This document shows, in pieces, positions 1-6,700 of a DNA stretch of 20,174 nucleotides. This DNA comes from an uncultured Collinsella sp. (GTDB lineage Bacteria; Actinomycetota; Coriobacteriia; Coriobacteriales; Coriobacteriaceae), in contig CABQJJ010000028.1 of assembly GCA_902464485.1 (NCBI GenBank), positions 1 through 20,174 on the forward strand, given 5' to 3'. The notes under the pieces were generated by a model that worked only from the letters and a program-made list of their open reading frames with translations, was not told the DNA's origin and searched no databases. A program made the position numbers and the translations under genes. The number at the start of each line of letters is the position of its first letter. Within the stretch, counting starts at the first letter, position 1.

Positions 1-151
1 CGCGATCCCGGGCCTTGACGACGAGTTCCGCGTCATCGTCTCCCCGTGGATTCTGTCGGTGCTCGTGACCGATCGCCTCTCTGCTTATTACGAGACGGTC
101 ACCAAGCACAATCTCAACTATCGCCGCTACTATCACCAGTTTGACTACTAA
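1..151 (+). CDS. SIS-domain sugar isomerase/deglycase, C-terminal fragment
   Basis: The window begins inside this gene; the reading frame runs from base 2 to a TAA at 149-151. About 49 residues are visible, ending in YRRYYHQFDY. Tyrosine/arginine-rich tails of this kind close many SIS-fold phosphosugar isomerases and the fructosamine deglycase (FrlB-like) group. The next gene looks like FrlC, the epimerase that accompanies FrlB, which supports the reading. What is seen is only a tail; the family assignment rests on tail style and on the neighbour. The active site lies outside the window, so substrate and function cannot be judged. A GC-rich hairpin follows 24 bases after the stop. Confidence 0.4.
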   Translation, partial: AIPGLDDEFRVIVSPWILSVLVTDRLSAYYETVTKHNLNYRRYYHQFDY

Positions 152-175
152 GAGCAAATAACGTTTGTGTAATTG

Positions 176-202
176 GGCCCCGCTCCTATATGGAACGGGG
201 CC
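176..202 (+). terminator. Hairpin between SIS gene and epimerase gene
   Basis: GGCCCCG (176-182) pairs perfectly with CGGGGCC (196-202), and TCC/GGA can add an inner stem. Only a broken T stretch (TCGTTTA) follows, so it may be a weak terminator or an intercistronic processing hairpin that lowers expression of the downstream gene. Confidence 0.45.
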
Positions 203-224
203 TCGTTTAGGTTGGAGAGTAATT

Positions 225-1061
225 ATGAGCTACCCCCAGCTTGCCGTAATGAACATCAGCCATCGCTACTTTGATCTTGAAGAGTTCTTTTCTTCGGCGT
301 CGGCCTCGGGCTACACGTGTTGCGAACTCTGGACGGGAGCGATGCACCTGTATGTGGACTGCCATGGCTGCGATTCGCTCGATCGCGTACGGGAGCTTTC
401 GGATCGATATGGCGTTAAGGTCATAGGACTCTGTCCCGAGCAAAATAACCCTAAGCCGTGGAATATTGCAGCGCGGGGAGAGATGGCGCGTGCACGCACG
501 CTCGCATACTTTAAGAACGTCGTTGATATCGCGGCGGAGCTAGGTGCCGAGCAGGTTATGGTATCGAGTGGCTGGGCTTTTCTGGACGAGCCGGTCGAGG
601 ACGCATGGGGGCGTAGCGTCTCGATGCTGCGGTCAATTGCCGAGCATGCGGGGGAGCGCGGCGTTCGTCTGGTGCTTGAGGCTTTGCAGCCGATTGAGTC
701 TCTGATTGTGAATACCGCCGAGGATACGAGGCGCATGCTCGAGGCCGTCGACCATCCTGCACTCAAGGCCTGTCTCGATATGGGCGCTATGGCGGCGGCA
801 GGGGATACCATTGACGGCTATTTCGATGTGCTCGGCGATAATGTCGCCCACGTTCATTTTGTCGATATTGCGGCGGACGGCACTACACACTTGGCCTGGG
901 GAGATGGCGATCGCGACATGCGTGCCGACTTGGACGGGCTGGTGGCACATGGCTACAAGGGCGTGGTGTCTGCAGAGACCTACGACGAGCGGTACTTTGC
1001 TAATCCAGCGGCAGCCGACGCTCAGGTTATGGCGGAGTATCGACGCGCGATTGACGCCTAG
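225..1061 (+). CDS. Sugar phosphate isomerase/epimerase, FrlC-like TIM barrel
   Basis: This is a 278-residue protein of the AP-endonuclease-2-like (xylose isomerase-like) TIM-barrel family. The expected metal ligands are visible: Glu152 in LEALQPIES, Asp185 in CLDMG, His211 in HVHFVD and Glu251 in SAETY. The LEALQPIES stretch and the overall length resemble fructoselysine 3-epimerase (FrlC), which interconverts psicoselysine and fructoselysine. Other epimerases of the family, such as those acting on tagatose, psicose or hexulose phosphates, remain possible. The ATG at 225 is chosen because GGAGAG lies at 214-219; an in-frame ATG at 165 would start inside the preceding hairpin region and lacks a ribosome site. 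It follows the SIS gene by 73 bases and probably shares its transcript. The substrate is an inference. Confidence 0.75.
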   Translation: MSYPQLAVMNISHRYFDLEEFFSSASASGYTCCELWTGAMHLYVDCHGCDSLDRVRELSDRYGVKVIGLCPEQNNPKPWNIAARGEMARARTLAYFKNVVDIAAELGAEQVMVSSGWAFLDEPVEDAWGRSVSMLRSIAEHAGERGVRLVLEALQPIESLIVNTAEDTRRMLEAVDHPALKACLDMGAMAAAGDTIDGYFDVLGDNVAHVHFVDIAADGTTHLAWGDGDRDMRADLDGLVAHGYKGVVSAETYDERYFANPAAADAQVMAEYRRAIDA

Positions 1062-1379
1062 GCGGAGTGGGCGTTGGGCTGCCTGTCGGTCGAGGATTTC
1101 AGCCCAGCGTTCTCCGAGAAAATGGGATGCCGTTTCCGGTTGAGGGTTCTGGCGGAAAGTATGCCCCACTCTAGAGGCTTATTCCGGGACAGACTTTCCG
1201 GTTGGACTTTAAGTGGAAGGCCTGTCCCATTCCGAGCGTCTATTCTGGGACGGACTTTCCGCACTAGGGGGCTTCAATGAATGGACTCGACGCAAGATCA
1301 TGGCTAGAATTCCGTCGTACTTTACGCTCGTTTATCTAAAGCGGACATATCGTTTTGGGTGAGAGCGGCTGACAGACAA
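1062..1379. other. Gene-free gap with REP-like repeats
   Basis: I find no convincing gene here. The first 200 bases hold alternating direct and inverted copies of a short GGGA...TTTCCG unit (listed separately). The stretch 1263-1379 is moderately AT-rich and ends at a strong terminator, with no protein-coding signal before it. Confidence 0.6.
1121..1262. repeat. Cluster of five alternating REP-like units
   Basis: Three forward units lie at 1121-1139, 1179-1201 and 1241-1262. Two inverted units sit between them at 1151-1168 and 1214-1234. The two best forward copies, ATTCCGGGACAGACTTTCCG and ATTCTGGGACGGACTTTCCG, match at 18 of 20 positions and are 61 bases apart. The inverted copies read as GGCGGAAAGTATGCCCCA and GGAAGGCCTGTCCCATTCC. 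A related pair sits at 8398-8447. The forward/inverted alternation is typical of REP/BIME elements. No REP-associated transposase is in the window. Confidence 0.6.
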
Positions 1380-1413
1380 GGGCGTCCGCATGGGTTGCGG
1401 GCGCCCTATTTTT
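1380..1413 (+). terminator. Strong intrinsic terminator with no adjacent gene
   Basis: GGGCGTCCGCA (1380-1390) pairs with TGCGGGCGCCC (1396-1406), giving an 11-base-pair stem with one G-U pair and a 5-base loop. It is followed by TATTTTT. It lies 318 bases after the epimerase stop and 184 bases before the aldolase start. It may end a long 3' tail of the upstream operon, a small RNA, or a prematurely terminated leader of the aldolase operon. Confidence 0.8.
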
Positions 1414-1417
1414 ACGG

Positions 1418-1564
1418 GTAAACGGTCGGAAAATTCAGGTGAACGGTCAAATCAGAACATATCAAACGAAATATCATACGGACAACCGAATATACGGACG
1501 TTTGTGATAACCTAGTTGTCGATCAAGAACGGCGGCCGGCACCCCCTGTGCGGTCGCCGCTTGA
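1418..1564 (+). promoter_or_regulatory. Leader/operator region of the aldolase-PTS operon
   Basis: Two direct repeats stand out: AAACGGTC/GAACGGTC (near 1419 and 1441) and a perfect ATACGGAC pair (1476-1483 and 1492-1499, 16 bases apart). Downstream, 1523-1564 folds into a long interrupted stem: TCAAG with CTTGA outside, CGGCG with CGCCG in the middle, GCAC with GTGC inside. The repeats are plausible regulator sites and the stem a 5'-UTR structure. I could not fix clear -35/-10 boxes. The functional reading is an inference. Confidence 0.4.
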
Positions 1565-1597
1565 TACATCCAGTGGAGACAACAGGAGGCAAACACT

Positions 1598-2449
1598 ATG
1601 TACGTAACCTTGCGCGAAGTCCTGGCAGAGGCCAACCAGCTCAACATGGCCGTTGGTGCTTTCAACACCCATAACCTTGAGATGTGCCCGTCGATTATTC
1701 GCGTCGCGGCTCGCCTGCACACCCCCGTGATCATCCAGACCTCCGAGGGCACCGCTAGCTACGTTGGTCATCGCAACCTGGTTGCTGTGTGCAAGTCCAT
1801 GGCCGAGGAGTACGGCGTCAACGTTGTCCTTCACCTCGACCACGCCAAGAACTTCGACGAGATCCGCAAGGCTCTCGAAGCTGGCTATAGCTCGGTAATG
1901 TTTGACGGCTCTGCGCTTCCCTTCAAGGAGAACATCCTTGGTACTAAGCGCATCGTCGAGATGGCTCAGGCCCACGGCGCTTCTGTCGAGGCCGAGCTCG
2001 GCACCGTCGGCGGTACCGAGGACGGTGTCGCCGTTGCCGACGCCGATGTGCGCTACACCGATCCCGAGCAGGCTGTCGAGTTCATCGAGAAGACCGGCAT
2101 CGACGCCCTTGCCGTCGCTATCGGCACCAACCATGGTCAGTACAAGTCCAAGACCAACATCTCCTTCGATCAGCTCGAGAAGATCCGCGATGCCGTGAAC
2201 GGCTTCCCCCTGGTCATCCATGGCGGCACCGGTGTTAAGGATGAGGACGTCCGTCACGTCATCGACCTGGGTATCCGCAAGTTCAATGTTGGCACCGATC
2301 TGCTCGTCAACTGGAACAAGACCTCCAAGCAGTGCTATGACGAGCTCAAGGAGAACGCCTCCAACCGTAACATGGTTATGCCTGCTCAGAAGGCCGTCGA
2401 AGAGGTCGTCGAGCACCGCATCAGCCTGTTCAAGAATATCGTCGCTTAG
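1598..2449 (+). CDS. Class II ketose-bisphosphate aldolase
   Basis: This is a 283-residue protein of the class II fructose/tagatose-bisphosphate aldolase family, which cleaves a ketose 1,6-bisphosphate to dihydroxyacetone phosphate and glyceraldehyde 3-phosphate using zinc. Visible motifs are the catalytic Asp81 with zinc ligand His82 in HLDHAKN, EAELGTVGG (131-139), GTNHG with His179, HGGTG with His208, and the phosphate-binding NVGTDL (230-235). The length matches the short GatY/KbaY/FbaA type. The start at 1598 follows ACAGGAGG by a normal spacing. It is the first gene of an operon with PTS IIA, IIB and IIC, so it most likely acts on the sugar that this PTS imports, not only in general glycolysis. 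The fructose versus tagatose preference cannot be read. Confidence 0.9.
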   Translation: MYVTLREVLAEANQLNMAVGAFNTHNLEMCPSIIRVAARLHTPVIIQTSEGTASYVGHRNLVAVCKSMAEEYGVNVVLHLDHAKNFDEIRKALEAGYSSVMFDGSALPFKENILGTKRIVEMAQAHGASVEAELGTVGGTEDGVAVADADVRYTDPEQAVEFIEKTGIDALAVAIGTNHGQYKSKTNISFDQLEKIRDAVNGFPLVIHGGTGVKDEDVRHVIDLGIRKFNVGTDLLVNWNKTSKQCYDELKENASNRNMVMPAQKAVEEVVEHRISLFKNIVA

Positions 2450-2464
2450 GGACGAGGCGCACCG

Positions 2465-2914
2465 ATGCAGATTACGGAGATGCTCAAGCGCGAAAACGTT
2501 CGCCTTGCCGATTCTGTCGATTCCTGGCAGGACGCGATCAAGCTTGCAATCGCCCCGCTCAACGAGGGCGGCTACGTCGAGGATCGCTATGCGGATGAGA
2601 TCATCCGCGCCACCAACGAGATGGGTCCCTACTACGTGCTCACCGAAGACGTCGCGCTGATTCACGGCCGCCCTGAGGACGGCTGCATTAAAGGTCAGCT
2701 TGCCGTGACGGTCCTGAAGAAGCCCGTTAAGTTTTCGGAAGACAGCTTTGATGTTCGTCTTCTGGTCGCACTTGCAGCTGAGGATTCTAATTCTCATATC
2801 GAGGCCATGCAGGTGCTTGCCGGCATCTTTATGGACGAAGATAAGATTGCGCAAATCGTCGCTTCAGATGACGCCGACGAGATTTATCAGGCATTTACGG
2901 GTGCGACGGCGTAA
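2465..2914 (+). CDS. PTS sugar transporter subunit IIA (type 2, ascorbate/mannitol-like)
   Basis: This 149-residue protein has the fold signature of PTS EIIA type 2 (fructose/mannitol/ascorbate group). The phospho-accepting histidine is His67 in EDVALIHGRPEDG, preceded by the usual GPYYVLTEDVAL approach. It carries phosphate from HPr to the IIB subunit at the inner face of the membrane. It begins 15 bases after the aldolase stop, with a GACGAGG ribosome site, and belongs to the same operon. The single-domain form is normal for ascorbate-type (UlaC-like) systems. The imported sugar is not known; UlaA-family systems also serve sugars other than ascorbate. Confidence 0.88.
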   Translation: MQITEMLKRENVRLADSVDSWQDAIKLAIAPLNEGGYVEDRYADEIIRATNEMGPYYVLTEDVALIHGRPEDGCIKGQLAVTVLKKPVKFSEDSFDVRLLVALAAEDSNSHIEAMQVLAGIFMDEDKIAQIVASDDADEIYQAFTGATA

Positions 2915-2930
2915 AAAAGCGCCGCTTGGT

Positions 2931-2984
2931 GCGGGCGAGTCTATGTATTCGCCCGCATCTACCCCGAGGTGGGGCACGTGCCCC
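2931..2984 (+). other. Two palindromes between PTS IIA and IIB genes
   Basis: GCGGGCGA (2931-2938) pairs perfectly with TCGCCCGC (2949-2956). Immediately after it, GGGGCACGTGCCCC (2971-2984) is a perfect 14-base palindrome, and CCCC at 2962-2965 can compete for its GGGG. No T run follows, so these are more likely intercistronic processing or stabilising hairpins than terminators. They end just before the IIB ribosome site. Confidence 0.55.
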
Positions 2985-2997
2985 AAAAGGAAAGGAA

Positions 2998-3303
2998 ATG
3001 AACATGGTCAAGATTTTGTGCTGCTGCGGCAATGGTCTTGGAAGCAGCTTTGCCTGCCAGATGGCTATTGAGCAGGTTATGAAGAAGCTCGGGGTCCAGT
3101 GCAAGATGGACCACGACAGCGTTTCCAGCGCCGCGGGTGCCTCTAAGGGCTTTGACATGATTGTCGCTGCCGAGAACTTCAAGACGCAGATCGAGAGCTA
3201 CAACACCGGTCTTCCCTGTGTGTTCCTTAAGCGTCTTGTCGATAAGAAGGAAATCGAGGAGAAATTGACTCCGGTGCTCAAGGAGATGGGCGTCCTAGAG
3301 TAA
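2998..3303 (+). CDS. PTS sugar transporter subunit IIB (ascorbate/lactose-type)
   Basis: This 101-residue protein has the IIB phosphate-loop signature KILCCCGNGLGSS near its N-terminus. Cys10, just before GNG, is the expected phospho-cysteine that passes phosphate to the sugar; two extra cysteines precede it. The length and motif fit the lactose/cellobiose/ascorbate IIB superfamily (UlaB-like). The start is ambiguous: ATG at 2998 and ATG at 3004 both have AAGG/AAAGGA about 7 bases upstream, and I list the first. It works with the IIA gene before it and the IIC gene after it. Confidence 0.88.
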   Translation: MNMVKILCCCGNGLGSSFACQMAIEQVMKKLGVQCKMDHDSVSSAAGASKGFDMIVAAENFKTQIESYNTGLPCVFLKRLVDKKEIEEKLTPVLKEMGVLE

Positions 3304-3357
3304 GGGTCTTTTCACCTAGATTGATAGAAATGTACATGAGAAAAAGGGGTGTACAAC

Positions 3358-4665
3358 ATGGCTGTTCTTGAGTTTATTATCAATAACATCTTGACGCAGG
3401 CCGCCGTTGTTATCGGTCTCGTCGCCTGCCTGGGCCTTGTGCTTCAGAAGAAGTCGGCCAACGACGTGTTGCTCGGCACGTTTAAGACGATGCTCGGCTT
3501 CCTTGTTCTGGCTGCCGGCTCGAGCGTCATGCAGGGCTCTCTTGCCTACTTTGGCGATATGTTCAACTCCGCCTTCGGCTTCAACGGCATGACCGCCGTC
3601 GTCGCTTCCATCGAGGGCATCAACGGTCAGGCAATGACCGACCTCGGCCTTGGCTCCGAGATCGCCATCTGCCTTGCTGGCATCTTCGTGGTGAACATCA
3701 TTCTCGCTCGTTTCACCAAGTTTAAGTATGTGTTCCTGACTGGCCAGGCCCTTCTGTGGGAGTCTACGCTCTGCGTCGTGTTCGCCTTCTTCTGCGGTCT
3801 GCGCGGTATCCCCCTGATCGTCGTCAGCTCCATCGTCGGTGGCGCCTTCGCTACCCTCATGCCTGCCTTCGCTCAGCCCGTTGTCCGCAAGATTACCGAG
3901 TCCGATGACATCGCCCTGGGTCACTTCTGCACCTTTGGCTATATGTTCACCGCCCTTATCGCAAGCATCACCAAGAAGCTCGCCGGCGGCAAGGAGTCCA
4001 AGTCCACCGAGGACCTCGAGATTCCGCAGTCCCTGTCCTTCCTCCAGGATACCTACGCTGCTGTCGGCCTGGTCATGATCGTTTTCTACCTGGTCGTCGC
4101 TGCTTTCGCTGGTCCCGCTGCTGCTGCTGACTACTGCGGCGCCACCAACTTCATGGTCTACGCTTTCCTCCAGGCCATGCAGTTCGTCGTTGGTCTGTAC
4201 GTCCTGCTCGCCGGCGTCCGCCTGCTGCTCGCCGAGCTCGTCCCCGCCTTCCAGGGCATCTCGATGAAGCTCGTCCCCGATGCGCGCCCCGCTCTGGACT
4301 GCCCTGTCCTGTTCACCTATGCCCCTAACGCCGTTATCTTCGGCTTTGTGTTCACCACGCTTGGCTCGCTGATCGGCATGGCTATCACCGGCTTCATGGG
4401 CACCCTCGTCATCCCCGGCGTTATGTCCAACTTCTTCGCTGGCGGCACTGCTGGTGTCTTCGGTAACGCCATCGACGGTCGTCGCGGCGCCATCATCGGC
4501 TGCATCTTCCACGGCATCTTCATCATGATCCTGCCCGCGCTCCTGTCCCCGATGCTCGCTCAGATTGGCTTCGTGAACATGACCTGCACCGACGTCGACA
4601 CCGTCGTCACCGGCTTCTTCTTCATGGCCATCAAGTCCATCCTCAGCGTCTTTGGTATTGCATAA
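3358..4665 (+). CDS. PTS sugar transporter subunit IIC, UlaA/SgaT family
   Basis: This 435-residue, very hydrophobic protein has about ten or more membrane segments and matches the UlaA (ascorbate-type EIIC) family in style. Features are the N-terminal FIINNILTQAAVVIGLVACL segment, QKKSANDVLLGTFKTMLGFL typical of the family, and a charged cytoplasmic stretch ITKKLAGGKESKSTEDLEIP around residues 205-225. It forms the membrane channel that moves the sugar while IIB phosphorylates it. ATG 3358 is preferred over the upstream GTG 3349 because GGGG at 3346-3349 sits 8 bases before it. UlaA homologues in enteric bacteria take up ascorbate, but no ascorbate-degradation gene (UlaG, UlaD) is present here, so another sugar or sugar acid/alcohol is likely. 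Confidence 0.9.
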   Translation: MAVLEFIINNILTQAAVVIGLVACLGLVLQKKSANDVLLGTFKTMLGFLVLAAGSSVMQGSLAYFGDMFNSAFGFNGMTAVVASIEGINGQAMTDLGLGSEIAICLAGIFVVNIILARFTKFKYVFLTGQALLWESTLCVVFAFFCGLRGIPLIVVSSIVGGAFATLMPAFAQPVVRKITESDDIALGHFCTFGYMFTALIASITKKLAGGKESKSTEDLEIPQSLSFLQDTYAAVGLVMIVFYLVVAAFAGPAAAADYCGATNFMVYAFLQAMQFVVGLYVLLAGVRLLLAELVPAFQGISMKLVPDARPALDCPVLFTYAPNAVIFGFVFTTLGSLIGMAITGFMGTLVIPGVMSNFFAGGTAGVFGNAIDGRRGAIIGCIFHGIFIMILPALLSPMLAQIGFVNMTCTDVDTVVTGFFFMAIKSILSVFGIA

Positions 4666-4705
4666 GGATTCTTGTAGCGCCTGACGAAGGTCCAAGTCTT
4701 TCTTT

Positions 4706-4753
4706 AAGGGGGTTGTTCCTGTGCCTGGTCCCCGGCAGGGGAACAACCCCCTT
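4706..4753 (+). terminator. Long hairpin closing the PTS operon
   Basis: AAGGGGGTTGTTCC (4706-4719) pairs perfectly over 14 bases with GGAACAACCCCCTT (4740-4753), with a 20-base loop. The following CGTTTATTA is only weakly T-rich. It starts 41 bases after the IIC stop and ends 28 bases before the next start codon. It probably separates, or partly reduces, expression of the TPR gene. Confidence 0.7.
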
Positions 4754-4781
4754 CGTTTATTACTGCTAGTGGAGGTTTCCA

Positions 4782-5174
4782 ATGGGTTTGTTTGGATTTG
4801 GCAAGAAAAAGGAGAAGGTGGCCTCCGCTGCAGCCGAGACCGCACCCGTTCTCGATCGAGATGCCGTTCTCGACGCCGTTAAGGCAAAGCGTTCCGAGCT
4901 CGAGGGCAAGGAGGGCGTCGCTGCCGCAAACGTTCTAAACGAGATTGGCAAGCTCTATGCCGATGCCAACATGGTCGACGAGGCCGTTGAGGCATACGAG
5001 CAAAGCCTGGAAGTTAATCGCACGATGGGCAAGGCGTCTGCGGCACTGGTCAAGCTGTACAACAAGAAGCGTGCGGCTGCCGCCGAAGCGAAAGACGATG
5101 AAGCTATCAAGTATTACATGGACAAGGTTACCGAGATGCTTGCCATCTCAAAAGACCAGCTTCGTGGCAAATAA
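4782..5174 (+). CDS. Small TPR-like protein of unknown function
   Basis: This 130-residue soluble protein starts with a short basic segment (MGLFGFGKKKEK) and an Ala-rich linker, followed by helical repeats. NEIGKLYADANMVDEAVEAY (from about residue 52) fits a tetratricopeptide repeat, and a second, weaker helical pair with AALVKLYNKKRAAAAEAKDD follows. TPR folds usually bind other proteins. The start is supported by GGAGG at 4771-4775 with 6-base spacing. It ends 26 bases before the kinase-DeoC gene, so the two are probably co-transcribed. No enzymatic motif is visible, and the partner is unknown. Confidence 0.7.
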   Translation: MGLFGFGKKKEKVASAAAETAPVLDRDAVLDAVKAKRSELEGKEGVAAANVLNEIGKLYADANMVDEAVEAYEQSLEVNRTMGKASAALVKLYNKKRAAAAEAKDDEAIKYYMDKVTEMLAISKDQLRGK

Positions 5175-5200
5175 TCGGGTAGTAAGAAGGGTTTCCTAGC

Positions 5201-6505
5201 ATGGAAAAGACGCTGATTTTGCTTGCCGGACCTCCGGCTACGGGCAAAACCGATTTGGCAGATCGCATCAAGGCTCGCCATACATCCGAGAGTTTTTTGA
5301 GTGTCTCGCTTGATGACGTTAAGGAAGAGTATTGGGATACGTACGGCTTTAACAATGCCGAGGAAAAGGCACAGGTTGATGCGAACGCTCTTCAGGAATG
5401 GTTCCGTCGCCTCGATGCCGCCATGGCGAATGGGCCGCAGATTATGTGCGATTATCCGTTCTCTGCCAAGCAGCACGACAGGCTCGCCGAGCTGGCAGAC
5501 AAGCACGGCTACCGTGTGCTCACGATTCGTCTTGTCGCCGATCCCGTTATGATCAGCAAGCGCTACCGTGCTCGCGATCTTAAGCCGACGCGTCATCTTG
5601 CGCACATTGTGACGCATTATCACAAGGGCGATGTGCTCGAGGATCGTAGCAAGGGCGACGACCTGGTCGATCTGGATATCCTTGTCGACCGCATCAAAAA
5701 CCGCGGCTATGATACGTTTGAGCTGGGTCATACCATTGAGCTTGACGTGACCAATGTCGATACCGTTGACTATCCGGGCTTTTTGGCCAAGGTCGATGAG
5801 TATCTGGACGATCCTTCGTCGGTTGCCGCCATTGCCGCCAAGGCGGGGGCGGAGCTTACCGATGAGGACCTCTGCTCGCGTATCGACTATACATTGCTTA
5901 AGCCGACGGCGACCTGGGATCAGATTGATGCCATTTGTGCCGAGGCATTTGAGTACGGGTGTGCCAGCGCATGCATCCCGCCTTCGTATATCGCCCGTGC
6001 CCACAAGGCCTATCCCGACCTTGCGCTTACCACGGTCATCGCTTTCCCGCTTGGCTATATGACGAGCGCTGCGAAAGCCGCCGAAGCGGCCGATGCCTAC
6101 GCCAACGGTGCCTCCGAAATCGACATGGTGATCGATCAGGGCATGGTCAAGGCCCGCGATTACCAGGCGATTGAGGACGATATTCGAGCCGTGCGCGAGG
6201 CCGTGCCCAATGCGACGCTCAAGGTCATTGTCGAAACGTGCTATCTGGCGCAGGAAACCAAAAAGCCAATCTGTCATGCCGTCGAGGCTGCCGGTGCAGA
6301 CTTTATTAAGACGTCTACGGGCTTTGGCACGGCTGGTGCCCAGGTCGAGGATGTCTATCTGTTTGCTCAAGAGTTGGGCGGCCGTGTAAAGGTCAAGGCA
6401 TCGGGCGGCGTACGCACGAAAGAAGACCTTGCGCTTATGTCGGGCGCTGGTGCCGATCGTATCGGCGCGAGTGCCAGCCCGCGCAAGCTTTTCGGCGCGC
6501 GCTAG
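5201..6505 (+). CDS. Fused P-loop kinase and deoxyribose-phosphate aldolase (DeoC)
   Basis: This 434-residue protein contains two enzymes. Residues 1 to about 200 are a small P-loop kinase: Walker A GPPATGKT (10-17), SLDD near 36-39, and an Arg-rich lid RYRARD (121-126), as in AAA_33/gluconate-kinase-like phosphotransferases. Residues from about 222 to the end are DeoC: IDYTLLKPTAT (228-238), EIDMV (306-310), KVIVETCYL (341-349), Schiff-base Lys370 in DFIKTSTGFGT, and the second Lys399 in KVKASGGVRT. DeoC cleaves 2-deoxyribose 5-phosphate to acetaldehyde and glyceraldehyde 3-phosphate. The joined kinase could make the aldolase's substrate, for example by phosphorylating deoxyribose or another sugar; this is inference. 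The aldolase half is complete. The frame is open without interruption, so it is a true fusion at sequence level. Confidence 0.85.
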   Translation: MEKTLILLAGPPATGKTDLADRIKARHTSESFLSVSLDDVKEEYWDTYGFNNAEEKAQVDANALQEWFRRLDAAMANGPQIMCDYPFSAKQHDRLAELADKHGYRVLTIRLVADPVMISKRYRARDLKPTRHLAHIVTHYHKGDVLEDRSKGDDLVDLDILVDRIKNRGYDTFELGHTIELDVTNVDTVDYPGFLAKVDEYLDDPSSVAAIAAKAGAELTDEDLCSRIDYTLLKPTATWDQIDAICAEAFEYGCASACIPPSYIARAHKAYPDLALTTVIAFPLGYMTSAAKAAEAADAYANGASEIDMVIDQGMVKARDYQAIEDDIRAVREAVPNATLKVIVETCYLAQETKKPICHAVEAAGADFIKTSTGFGTAGAQVEDVYLFAQELGGRVKVKASGGVRTKEDLALMSGAGADRIGASASPRKLFGAR

Positions 6506-6508
6506 AGG

Positions 6509-6548
6509 TAGCTTGGGGCATTCTTTGCATAAGGAATGCCCCAAGCTA
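6509..6548 (+). terminator. 15-base-pair perfect hairpin after kinase-deoC
   Basis: TAGCTTGGGGCATTC (6509-6523) pairs perfectly with GAATGCCCCAAGCTA (6534-6548) around a 10-base loop, beginning right after the stop codon. No T tract follows, so it is an I-shaped terminator candidate or a 3'-end stabiliser, not a classical terminator. Confidence 0.5.
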
Positions 6549-6612
6549 GCGGTGAGTTGGTGAAGTATACTCGGCTGGAATGAAATATGCGCGGGCAGGG
6601 TTATCGATGTGT

Positions 6613-6650
6613 GTCTTTTGAGATTTTGCAGTTAACATTAATTAAAAGAC
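6613..6650 (+). promoter_or_regulatory. AT-rich promoter/operator candidate before the GntR gene
   Basis: GTCTTTT (6613-6619) and AAAAGAC (6644-6650) form an inverted repeat around an AT-rich centre containing GTTAAC and TTAATT. A possible TTGAGA (6618-6623) and ATTAAA (6641-6646), 17 bases apart, would make a weak sigma-70 promoter. An autoregulatory operator is plausible but unproven. Confidence 0.3.
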
Positions 6651-6700
6651 AGCACCTGATGTCAAGGATTTAGAGAACTGTTCCAGATAGGGGAGGGATG

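Noticed and set aside
1074..1280. 68-residue open frame across the REP-like cluster
   Set aside because: It is composed of the repeats themselves and has no ribosome site or protein-like composition.
3316..4845. 509-residue acidic minus-strand open frame opposite PTS IIC
   Set aside because: Its acidic repeats are the complement of codons for hydrophobic residues in the transporter; not a real gene.
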